Shown piece by piece: positions 29,244 through 36,663 of a stretch of DNA of 64,000 bases; positions within the stretch are counted from its first letter, which is position 1, and every line of letters starts with the position of its first letter. The notes beneath the pieces are model-generated. The model was not told the DNA's origin. It was given only the letters and a program-made list of their open reading frames with translations, and made no database searches. Source of the DNA: Alsobacter ponti (GTDB lineage Bacteria > Pseudomonadota > Alphaproteobacteria > Rhizobiales > Beijerinckiaceae). The position numbers and the translations under genes were made by a program. The stretch lies in NCBI RefSeq assembly GCF_024294805.1, contig NZ_JANCLU010000002.1:124001-188000 (forward strand). Reading direction: 5' to 3'.

Positions 29244-30575
29244 ATGACTCGCAGGATCTATTCGCGTCGCGACATCGGCAAGTTCGGCCTGGTCGCGGCC
29301 GCCACCGGAATAGCCGCCCCCTACCTCAATATTCGCGCGGCCTACGCCCGCGACGCCAAGCTGGTGTTCTGGCTGCAGCCGAACTTCAACAAGGTGGCCG
29401 ACGACCTGCTCGTGGAGCAGGCGAAGGAGTATGCGCGCCTGAAGGGGCTCAGCGGCAACGATCTCCAGATCGAGGTGGTGCCGGGCGGCGAAGTCGCCAA
29501 GCGCATGGCCGCGGCGCTGGAGGTGGGCGCTCCGCCGGACGTGACGCGCGCCAACGAGGAAGACCTGACCAAGTGGGGCGTCGCGGGACACCTGCTCGAC
29601 GTGACCCCGATCGTCAACGAGATGAAGGGGCGCGAGGGCGGCATCAACGAAGCATCGCTGCCGCTCGCGATGATGAACGGCCAGATCTTCGGCGCGCCGA
29701 TGGGCATCGCCGCCAACGCCGCCCATGTGCGGGCCGACAAGTTCAAGGAGGCCGGCTATGACGGCCTACCGAAGACCTGGGAGGAGTTCATCGAGGCCAG
29801 CAAGAAGGTCACGAAGCCGCCCTTCTATGCCTACGGCATGGCGCTCGGGCTGGTCCCGTCCGACAGCCTCGGCGACGTGATGTCGGTGGTCTCGGCCTAT
29901 GGCGGCAATCTGATCGACGAGAAGAACCGGCCGGCGCTCCAGAGCGACGCGACGGTGACGGCGTTCAAGCTCATCAACACGATGTACAACGACGCCAAGA
30001 TCATCCCGCGCGGCGCGCTGAGCTGGGACAATTCGGGGAACAACAAGGCCTTCCAGTCCGGACAGGTGGCCTACGCGCTCAACCCGACGAGCATCTATTC
30101 GAGCCTGATCGCCGACAAGAGCCCGTTCCTGGACGCGACGATCCTCGAGCGCCCGCCGGGCGGTCCGGCCGGCCGCTTCAGCACGGCCTCGACCGACTAC
30201 TACAGCGTGTTCAAGAAGTCGCCCAATCCCGAACTCGCCATGGGGCTGATCCAGCACTTCATGAAGCCCGAGAACTATTCGCGCTTCATCGTCGAGGCCG
30301 GCGGGCGCTATTTGCCGATCTATCCGGCCCAGCTCAAGGACCCGTTCTGGACCAGCAAGCCGGCCTTCGCGGGCCTGCTCGAGGCGGCGCGCTCCGCTCG
30401 CTCCAACTACGCGCCCGGCAAGCTGACCCCGGCGCTGAGCGAAATCGTCAACCGCAGCATGGTGGTCGAGGAAGTCCAGAACATGCTGGTCAAGGGCAAG
30501 GACCCGGCGCGCGCGGTCGCCGACGCGCACAAGACGATGGTCGAGGTCTACAAGCGCCTCGGCGAGCCGACCTGA
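29244..30575 (+). CDS. ABC importer substrate-binding protein (family 1), Tat-exported
   Basis: The 443-residue periplasmic binding protein has twin arginine at residues 8-9 (YSRRDIGKFG) and likely cleavage after AAYA (residue 35), indicating Tat export. The mature part shows VFWLQPNFNKVADDLLVEQ, GAPPDVTRANEEDLTKWG and KTWEEFIEASKK, typical of extracellular solute-binding family 1. The ATG at 29244 follows GAGGGG. It is the last gene of the block and is followed by a strong terminator. Substrate unknown; the enzymes in the same block point to an N-acyl or modified amino compound (inference). Confidence 0.93.
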   Translation: MTRRIYSRRDIGKFGLVAAATGIAAPYLNIRAAYARDAKLVFWLQPNFNKVADDLLVEQAKEYARLKGLSGNDLQIEVVPGGEVAKRMAAALEVGAPPDVTRANEEDLTKWGVAGHLLDVTPIVNEMKGREGGINEASLPLAMMNGQIFGAPMGIAANAAHVRADKFKEAGYDGLPKTWEEFIEASKKVTKPPFYAYGMALGLVPSDSLGDVMSVVSAYGGNLIDEKNRPALQSDATVTAFKLINTMYNDAKIIPRGALSWDNSGNNKAFQSGQVAYALNPTSIYSSLIADKSPFLDATILERPPGGPAGRFSTASTDYYSVFKKSPNPELAMGLIQHFMKPENYSRFIVEAGGRYLPIYPAQLKDPFWTSKPAFAGLLEAARSARSNYAPGKLTPALSEIVNRSMVVEEVQNMLVKGKDPARAVADAHKTMVEVYKRLGEPT

Positions 30576-30616
30576 ACCGGCCTTCGCCCCAAGGCGGGCA
30601 TCGTCGAAGGACAGCG

Positions 30617-30646
30617 AAAGCCCCCGGCAGCGGGGGCTTTCTTTTT
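30617..30646 (+). terminator. Rho-independent terminator of the importer block
   Basis: AAAGCCCCC (30617-30625) pairs with GGGGGCTTT (30632-30640) across a 6-nt loop and is followed by CTTTTT. It lies 42 bp after the binding-protein stop. Confidence 0.85.
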
Positions 30647-30715
30647 CGGCGGTGGGCTAGGTCGGCAAGTATAGCTTTTTGGACTTTTGACGGAATTCGC
30701 GAAGCGGGCTTCAGC

Positions 30716-30892
30716 CCGCCCGTCCCCGGAACGGTGCAGCGCCAGCGGAACCGTATCCGGGGCCCAGCGCGATATGTCGCGCGTCAGCGCGCCCTTGTAA
30801 AAAGGCTGATAAAGCGCCGCTTCGCGGCATCATCCATGCACTGGACCCCGGATTCCCCTCCGCTTTCGCTCCGGGGGTCCGGGGACGGGCGG
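30716..30892. repeat. 177-bp dispersed intergenic repeat, copy 1
   Basis: Bounded by perfect 15-bp terminal inverted repeats, CCGCCCGTCCCCGGA (30716-30730) and TCCGGGGACGGGCGG (30878-30892). Its reverse complement aligns over the full length with 61303-61478, roughly 80 percent identical by eye. The interior contains CCGCTTCGCGGCATCATCC and GCGCGTCAGCGCGC, able to form hairpins. No transposase frame is present, so it is a small non-autonomous or structural element. Some further GGACGGGCGG-type sequence follows to about 30945. Confidence 0.8.
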
Positions 30893-31001
30893 ACGAGGTC
30901 CGCCCTGTGGGCAGTGGGGACGGGCGGACGGGCGTCCGCCCTTCGCGGCGCGGGGCCATTGCCGGCGGCAGGCCGGCGACCCGAGCTGATGAGCCCGCCG
31001 A

Positions 31002-31997
31002 TCAACCGACCGGCCGGGCGAGATGGGCGACGCAGTCGCCGCGTTCGACGCGGGCCGGGTGGCGCTGGCAGACGACGTCGCCCGCCGCCTCGAAATGGAG
31101 GCGGATCGGGGCGCGGCCGGGGTTCTCCGGGAAGAACAGTTCTCCGCACAGATCGCCTTCGGCGACGGTGTCGCCGAGCCGCGTCGCCTGCACGAAGACG
31201 CCGGCTTCCGGGGCGTAGACATAGGCGCGCGGCCCGAACACATGGAGCGCCACGGGCGGCGGCGCGGGCTCGAACGTCTCGTCGGTCGCGCCGAAGAAGG
31301 CGAGGAGGCGTGCGACCGCGCCCTCGACCAGCGCCAGCCCCTCCGGCGTCAGCGCGCCCGTGCCGCCATACTCGCCGTTGATGTAGATCTTGCGGTGCTC
31401 GCGGGTCGCGGTCGACATCCCGCCGGCGCGCGCGGCCGTCTCGAAGATCATCACGTGGCGCAGGCCGAGCGACTTCACGGCGGCGAGGCTGCGCGCCTTC
31501 AGCTCGGGGCTGGCGTCCGGAGAGAAATGCGTGCTGGCGTGCGGCCGGTAGGCGAGGCTGCCGCCGCCGCAATGGAAGTCCGCCACCACGTCGACCATCG
31601 GAACGAGGTGGTTGTGGAGGTAGTCGGCGATCTTCCAGGTGGGGCCGCCGTCCGGGTCGCCGGGGAAGGCGCGGTTGAGATTTCCCTGGTCGAGCGGGCT
31701 CACCCGCGTTCCCGCGATGGCGGCGGGCGTGTTGAGCGAGGGGATCACGATCACGCGGCCGCGAATGTCCTCGGGCGGCAGCCGCTGGATCAGCCGCGTC
31801 AGGACGATCTGGCCCTCGTATTCGTCGCCGTGGTTGCCGGCGGTCAGGAGGATGCTCGGGCCGTCGCCGTTGTTGAACACGGCGATGGGCACCGGCACGA
31901 CGCCATAGGCGCTGCGGGTGACGGAATGCGGCACCCGGAGCCAGCCCACCTGCCGGCCCGGCGCGGCATAGTCGACCGTTGTCGTGATCTGGGTCAT
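31002..31997 (-). CDS. Aspartoacylase/succinylglutamate desuccinylase-family deacylase, second paralogue
   Basis: The 331-residue zinc deacylase carries TAGNHGDEYEG (H56, E59), IPSLNTPAA, DQGNLNRAFPGD and VADFHCGGG (third zinc ligand H). The spacing matches DoeB-like deacylases and the paralogue at 22400, from which it differs at many positions (DQGNLNRAF against DGKNMNRVW, FHCGG against LHTGG), so the two probably act on different acyl-amino compounds. It is divergent from the amidohydrolase at 32078, with a FadR-type operator between their promoters. Confidence 0.87.
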   Translation of the reverse strand: MTQITTTVDYAAPGRQVGWLRVPHSVTRSAYGVVPVPIAVFNNGDGPSILLTAGNHGDEYEGQIVLTRLIQRLPPEDIRGRVIVIPSLNTPAAIAGTRVSPLDQGNLNRAFPGDPDGGPTWKIADYLHNHLVPMVDVVADFHCGGGSLAYRPHASTHFSPDASPELKARSLAAVKSLGLRHVMIFETAARAGGMSTATREHRKIYINGEYGGTGALTPEGLALVEGAVARLLAFFGATDETFEPAPPPVALHVFGPRAYVYAPEAGVFVQATRLGDTVAEGDLCGELFFPENPGRAPIRLHFEAAGDVVCQRHPARVERGDCVAHLARPVG

Positions 31998-32033
31998 CGA
32001 ACGCCATTTCCCGTTTGCGCCCCGGTGAGGGTC

Positions 32034-32061
32034 ACGATATTTTTGTCAGACAACTTGTCAA
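32034..32061 (-). promoter_or_regulatory. Promoter with FadR-type operator in the spacer
   Basis: On the minus strand TTGACA (32061-32056), a 16-bp spacer and TATCGT (32039-32034) form a promoter for the deacylase gene. The near-palindrome TTGTCAGACAA (32043-32053, fits TNGT-N3-ACNA) occupies the spacer, where a bound repressor would block polymerase. The site also lies about 25 bp before the rightward amidohydrolase ATG at 32078, so it may control both genes. Confidence 0.6.
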
Positions 32062-32077
32062 ATCATACGAGGCGGCG

Positions 32078-33247
32078 ATGCACGACATTCTGATCCGGGG
32101 CGGGAAGGTCATCGATCCGTCCCAGGGCCTCGCCGCCGACCGCGACGTCGCGGTGAAGGACGGCAAGATCGCCGCGCTGCTCGAACCGGGCTCGGGCGGG
32201 CAGGCGCAGGTCACCGTCGACGCCACCGGCCATCTCGTCACGCCGGGGCTCATCGACCTGCATGTCCACGTCTATCCGCATGTTCCGCTCGGGGTCGACG
32301 CGGACCAGCTGTGCATCTCCGGCGGCGTCACGACGATGCTCGACACGGGGTCCGCGGGGTCCAACAACTTCGATGCTTTCCGCCGCGACTTCATCGACAA
32401 GGCGCATTGCCAGGTGCTCGGCCTGGTCAACCTGTCGCGGGCCGGCCTCGTCGCCTCCGAACTCGGCGAGCTGATGGACCGGCGCTACGCCGACCCGAAG
32501 GGCGTCGTCGCGACCATCGAACGCAACCGGGGCGTCGCGGTCGGCGTGAAGATCCGCGCGGGGACGCACATCATCGGCGCCGGCAAGGACGGTTGGGACA
32601 ATCTGCGCGAGGCCATCCAGGCGGCGCGCGACTCCAAGACCTGGCTGATGGTGCATATCGGCGAATGCCCGATGTCGATCCCCGAATTGGTCAACGAGCT
32701 GTCGCCGGGCGACGTGCTGACGCACTGCTTCAAGGGCGGCTCCACGCGGGTGACGGACGACCACGGGCGCATCTTCGACGACGTCCGCGCCGCGCGGGAG
32801 CGGGGCGTCGAGTTCGACGTCGGCCACGGCTATGGCAGCTTCAACTGGAGCGTGGTCGAGGCGGCGCTGGAGCAGGGCTTCGAGCCCAACACGATCAGCA
32901 CCGACCTGCACGGCATGAACCTGCACGGCCCGGTGTTCGACATGCCGACGACGATGAGCAAGTTCCTGATGCTCGGCGTGCCGATCGAGCGCGTGGTGGA
33001 GATGTCCACGACGAACCCGGCGAAGACGTTGGGCCTGCAGGACCAGATCGGCACGCTGAAGGTCGGGACGGCGGCCGACATCACCGTGCTGGAGCAAATC
33101 GAGGGGCGCTTTGCCTTCTTCGACAGCTATCGCGAGGAGCGCGTCGGGGACACGCTCCTCGTCGCCGCCGCCACCGTGCTGCGCGGCAAGCTCCTGCCGG
33201 GCGGGGGAGGCCGGCGCATGCGCTTCCTCGCGGGCGAGGCGCGCTGA
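32078..33247 (+). CDS. Amidohydrolase/deacetylase of the EF_0837/AHA_3915 family
   Basis: The 389-residue metal-dependent hydrolase has HVH (H62, H64; LIDLHVHVYPH), a possible carboxylated-lysine segment VGVKIRAGTH, metal histidines in LMVHIGE and LTHCFKGG, and the catalytic aspartate in ISTDLHG. The FNRxxxAG-like C-terminus GTLKVGTAADITVLEQ completes the fold. This dihydroorotase-like family is usually paired with a SelA-like PLP enzyme, and such a gene lies at 26181 in the same island. ATG at 32078 (preceded by GAGG) is preferred to a longer frame that would overlap the operator. Confidence 0.87.
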   Translation: MHDILIRGGKVIDPSQGLAADRDVAVKDGKIAALLEPGSGGQAQVTVDATGHLVTPGLIDLHVHVYPHVPLGVDADQLCISGGVTTMLDTGSAGSNNFDAFRRDFIDKAHCQVLGLVNLSRAGLVASELGELMDRRYADPKGVVATIERNRGVAVGVKIRAGTHIIGAGKDGWDNLREAIQAARDSKTWLMVHIGECPMSIPELVNELSPGDVLTHCFKGGSTRVTDDHGRIFDDVRAARERGVEFDVGHGYGSFNWSVVEAALEQGFEPNTISTDLHGMNLHGPVFDMPTTMSKFLMLGVPIERVVEMSTTNPAKTLGLQDQIGTLKVGTAADITVLEQIEGRFAFFDSYREERVGDTLLVAAATVLRGKLLPGGGGRRMRFLAGEAR

Positions 33248-33269
33248 TCCGTATCCGCCCGGCGCGCCC

Positions 33270-34469
33270 TCAGAGCACGCTGCGGCGGACGGTCAGGTCG
33301 GAGCGCTCGAACACCTCGGACCGCAGCTCGACGCCGAGGCCAGGGCCTTCCATCGGGTAGACATAGCCGTTCTCGATGCGCGGCATCGCCGTGACGAGCT
33401 CGTTGTACCAGCCGCGATAGAACGCCCGCACCGACTCCTGGATCAGCGTGTTGGGCTGGCTGAAGGATGTATGCACGGCGGCGATGAAGCCCACCGGCCC
33501 GATGCAGTCGTGCGGGGCGAAGGGGCGGTGATAGGTCTCCGCCATCGCCGCGATCTTGCGGCCCTCGGTGAGGCCGCCGGTCCAGCACAGGTCGACCATC
33601 ACCACGTGGGCGGCGTCGCGGTCGAGATAATCCTTGAAGGCCCAGCGCGAGCCCAGCGTCTCGGAGGCGCAGACCCAGACATCGGTCGAGCGCGCGTACT
33701 CCGCCAGCGCCTGGGGCGAGTTCATGCGGATCGGGTCCTCGTACCAGGTGGGCTCGAATGCCTCCAGCTCCCGGGCGATCTTCAGCGCGGTGGGCAGGTT
33801 CCACAGCGAGTGGAACTCCACCATGATCTCCATGCGGTCGCCCACCGCCTTTCGGATCTTCTCGAACGGCGCGATGGCGGCCTTCATCTGGGCGGCGGAG
33901 ATGTGCAGGCCGGCGGTCTCCTGGGCGGCCGGATCGAACGGCCAGATCTTCATCGCCGTGATGCCCTGCGACAGGAGGTCCTCGGCCAGCACGTCGGCGC
34001 GGTTCATGAAGGCGTCGAGGTCCTCGTAGGGGCCCGCGGCCTCGCCGAGCGACCAGTTGGAGACCGGGACGATATTGTTGGTCCGCACGTAGCGGTAGCC
34101 GGCGCAGGTGTTGTAGATGCGCTGCTTCTCCCGGCACAGGCCGCCCAGCATCTGGTGGACCGGCTGGCCGCAGACCTTGCCGAACGCGTCCCACAGCGCG
34201 ATGTCGATCGCCGACGCCGCCCGGTATTCGACGCCGGTCGAGGACTGCGCCATCGGGAGGCTCACCATCTCCCGGTTCAGCGCCTCGACATGCAGCGGAT
34301 TGCGGCCGAGCAGGCGCTGGGCGAGCGTGTCGTGGATGTGCGCCTCAACCGCGCCCGCGCCGTAGAACGTCTCGCCCAGCCCGACGATTCCGGCGTCGGT
34401 ATGGACGCGGACCCACAGGACGTTGGCGAACTCCTCGGCGCGAAGCGTTTCGATGCCGGTGATCTTCAT
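33270..34469 (-). CDS. Enolase-superfamily enzyme, mandelate-racemase/sugar-acid-dehydratase type
   Basis: The 399-residue protein has N-terminal capping domain and barrel. Expected residues: Lys174 (AMKIWPFD), metal ligands E218 (MVEFH), E244 (WYEDP) and E270 (CASET), Asp293 and His320 (APHDCIGP) as the second catalytic pair. Three acidic ligands and a His-Asp dyad match the mandelate-racemase/galactonate-dehydratase group, so either racemisation or dehydration of a hydroxy or amino acid is possible. It differs in subgroup from the enzyme at 9743-10873. It is convergent with the amidohydrolase gene, 22 bp apart, and completes the island. Confidence 0.87.
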   Translation of the reverse strand: MKITGIETLRAEEFANVLWVRVHTDAGIVGLGETFYGAGAVEAHIHDTLAQRLLGRNPLHVEALNREMVSLPMAQSSTGVEYRAASAIDIALWDAFGKVCGQPVHQMLGGLCREKQRIYNTCAGYRYVRTNNIVPVSNWSLGEAAGPYEDLDAFMNRADVLAEDLLSQGITAMKIWPFDPAAQETAGLHISAAQMKAAIAPFEKIRKAVGDRMEIMVEFHSLWNLPTALKIARELEAFEPTWYEDPIRMNSPQALAEYARSTDVWVCASETLGSRWAFKDYLDRDAAHVVMVDLCWTGGLTEGRKIAAMAETYHRPFAPHDCIGPVGFIAAVHTSFSQPNTLIQESVRAFYRGWYNELVTAMPRIENGYVYPMEGPGLGVELRSEVFERSDLTVRRSVL

Positions 34470-34673
34470 GGCGCTGGCCTCCCTCTTCGCCGGCGGCCAT
34501 GCCGCTCACGACGTTCTTCGGAAGGAACCATAGAAGACGACGGCCCGCCGCGCCTAGGTGCGCGCGGCCGATATTCGACGCGTTGTCGCGACCGTCCGCA
34601 TCGTCGAGGACGGTCCGGCCCCGCCCCCAACGGGAGCGGAGCGGAGCGGGGCGGAGCTTTCAGCCGCGAAGAG

Positions 34674-35387
34674 TTACGCCGGGAGGACGATCACCTTCGT
34701 CTTGACCGGCGTGCGGGAATAGAGGTCGAGCATGTCCTGCGTCAGGAGCCCGGTGCATCCGCTGGTCACGTTGGTCCCGATCGATTCGGGGTCGAGGGTG
34801 CTGTAGATCGTGTAGAGCGTGTAGCGGCCGCCCTGGTAGAGGTAGAGCGTGCGCGCGCCGAGCGGATTGTCGAGGCCGCCCGGCATGCCGCCGGCGTATT
34901 TCCGCGACTCCGGCTGGCGCGCCATCATCTCCTTGGGCGGCGTCCACACCGGCCATTCGGCTTTGCGCCCGACATAGGCCTCGCCGTTCCACAGGAAGCC
35001 CGAGCGGCCGACATTGGCGCCGTAGCGCGTGGCGTTGCCGTCGCCTTCGATGCGGTAGACGTAGTAGTTGCTGGGGTCGACGATGATCGTGCCCGGCGCT
35101 TCCTTGCTGTCGTAACGCACTGTCTTGCGGTAATATTTCGGGTCGACCTTGCTGACGTCGATCGCCGGGATCGGGAACTTTTCCTCGGGCACCGGCCCGT
35201 AGTGAAGCGCCGCCTCGGCGCGGCTCATGCCGTCGGTCGAGACGCAGCCAGCGAGCCCCAGCGAGCCGAGGCCGGCGGCCGAGCCGAGCAGGAACGACCG
35301 ACGGTTGAGTCGGCTGAACGGGGCTCCGGCCGAAGCCGCCTCGTCCGTTGCGCCGGAATTCGCCATTTCACGGTCGGTGTTCGTCAC
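34674..35387 (-). CDS. YkuD-type L,D-transpeptidase-like lipoprotein with altered active-site motif
   Basis: The 237-residue protein starts with a Tat-like signal (NRRSFLLG, RR at 29-30) ending in a lipobox LAGC (Cys48), implying a membrane-anchored periplasmic lipoprotein. The YkuD domain (about 95-237) is recognisable from APGTIIVDPSNYYVYRI, AYVGRKAEWPVWTPPKEM, GGLDNPLGARTLYLYQGG and ESIGTNVTSGCTGL. The catalytic cysteine is kept, but the expected HG before ESIG is YS, and the usual S-x-GC-[IV]-R reads TSGCTG, so the conserved histidine and arginine are missing. Either a specialised or an inactive member. Confidence 0.78.
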   Translation of the reverse strand: MTNTDREMANSGATDEAASAGAPFSRLNRRSFLLGSAAGLGSLGLAGCVSTDGMSRAEAALHYGPVPEEKFPIPAIDVSKVDPKYYRKTVRYDSKEAPGTIIVDPSNYYVYRIEGDGNATRYGANVGRSGFLWNGEAYVGRKAEWPVWTPPKEMMARQPESRKYAGGMPGGLDNPLGARTLYLYQGGRYTLYTIYSTLDPESIGTNVTSGCTGLLTQDMLDLYSRTPVKTKVIVLPA

Positions 35388-35534
35388 GTCGCTGTTTCCC
35401 TGTCTCGTCGCCGGCCGGAGAATCTCCCGCGGCGCCCTCTGATCGTCTCAGCCGCGCAGACATTGCCGTCACACGGCCCGGTTGACAAGCGTGCATCGGC
35501 AGCCCCCGGCGGCCCCCGCTCAGGCCTTTCCCCC

Positions 35535-36569
35535 TCAGTCCTGCGAATCGCCCCGCTCCAAAGCGAGCGCTTCGCCGCGAAACGTCGTCGGCGGGCGGCC
35601 GGTCCAGCGCCGGAAGGCGCGGGTGAAATGCGCGGTGTCGGAGTAGCCGAGCGACATCGCCACGCGCGTGACGGGCGCCCCCTCGTGGATCCGCGCCATC
35701 GCCAGAGTGCGTCTCAGCCCGTCGACCAGCGCCTCGAACGAGGTGCCGGCCTCGACGAGCCGGCGCTGAAGCGTGCGCGGGGCGACGCCGAGCACGCCGG
35801 CGGCGTCGATGAGCGTCACGGGGCCGTGGGGCAGGCGCGCCGTCACGATGGTGCGCAGCACGTCGAGCAGCCCGGAGTCGCGCAATTGGTAGGCCTGCGG
35901 GGCAGGGACGCTCCGCGCGTCGCCGCCGTCGCGCGATGAATCGGCCCGTGGCGCGACGCGGCGGCGAAGCACCGCCTTGTCGAAGACGATGCGCGTGTCC
36001 GCCGTCTCGCCGAACACGACCGGCGCGCCGAAATGCTCCTCGTAGTCGAGGGCGCGCCCGCGGCGGGCGTGCGGAAATAGGACATACGTGGGCGACCATT
36101 CGACGCCGAGCAGGGCCCGCAGAAAGCGCAGGTGAAACGCGGCCGCGCCTTCGTACAGGATCGACGACGCGCCCTCGGGCTCCCCCTCGAGCCGGTGCGA
36201 CCACACGGCCCGCTCGCCCTCCGTCCGCAGCCCCAGCCGCACATGCGTCTGCAGCGCCGGCATCGACCGGGCGTGCGCGCGCAGGCACTCGCCGATCGAC
36301 GTTCCGCCGACGAGGGCGAGACCGGCGCTGCCGAGGCGCGCGGGATCGGCGGCCGCGCCCAGCGCGAGACCGATCTCCGGCCGGTCGAGAACGCGCGCGG
36401 CCATGTTCAGCACGGCGCTGACCTGGGCGCGATGGACGAGGGCGGGCGTCGCGGTCGCCGCCGCGCGCATGCCGCCCGCGCCGAAGATGGCGTCGGCGTC
36501 GAGGCCCGCCGCGCCGAGCTGGGCGGGGAGCATGTGCAGGACGGCGGCGCGAACCGTCGGAACGGACAT
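35535..36569 (-). CDS. AraC-family transcriptional regulator (OruR-type N-terminal domain)
   Basis: The C-terminal AraC HTH (about residues 250-335) has VLGVAPRTLQRRLVEAGTSFEALVD and VAMSLGYSDTAHFTRAFRRWTGRPPT. The N-terminal half (VPTVRAAVLHMLPAQLGAAGLD, IGLALGAAADPARLGSAG) matches the arabinose-binding-like domain of OruR-type regulators. I choose the ATG at 36569 (344 aa), where this domain begins; in-frame ATGs at 36602 and 36638 are possible. It is divergent neither from the sulfatase nor the transpeptidase gene: all three are on the minus strand. Target genes are unknown. Confidence 0.88.
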   Translation of the reverse strand: MSVPTVRAAVLHMLPAQLGAAGLDADAIFGAGGMRAAATATPALVHRAQVSAVLNMAARVLDRPEIGLALGAAADPARLGSAGLALVGGTSIGECLRAHARSMPALQTHVRLGLRTEGERAVWSHRLEGEPEGASSILYEGAAAFHLRFLRALLGVEWSPTYVLFPHARRGRALDYEEHFGAPVVFGETADTRIVFDKAVLRRRVAPRADSSRDGGDARSVPAPQAYQLRDSGLLDVLRTIVTARLPHGPVTLIDAAGVLGVAPRTLQRRLVEAGTSFEALVDGLRRTLAMARIHEGAPVTRVAMSLGYSDTAHFTRAFRRWTGRPPTTFRGEALALERGDSQD

Positions 36570-36663
36570 GGGGCGTCTCGCGGCGATGGCCGGGCCGGAC
36601 ATCGCCGCGATGCTACGGTTCCAGCGTTGAACTCGCAACGCGTGCCTGGCGGTTCCTCAACCG

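Noticed and set aside
34570-34590. TTGTCGCGACC as another FadR-type site before the enolase-superfamily gene
   Set aside because: It matches the 32043 site at too few positions and lacks the ACNA half; it is not positioned at a visible promoter.
34618-34660. GGAGC pentamer repeats and GCCCCGC/GCGGGGC dyad
   Set aside because: Short low-complexity GC-rich sequence without a T-run; it may be a weak terminator but cannot be distinguished from base-composition noise.
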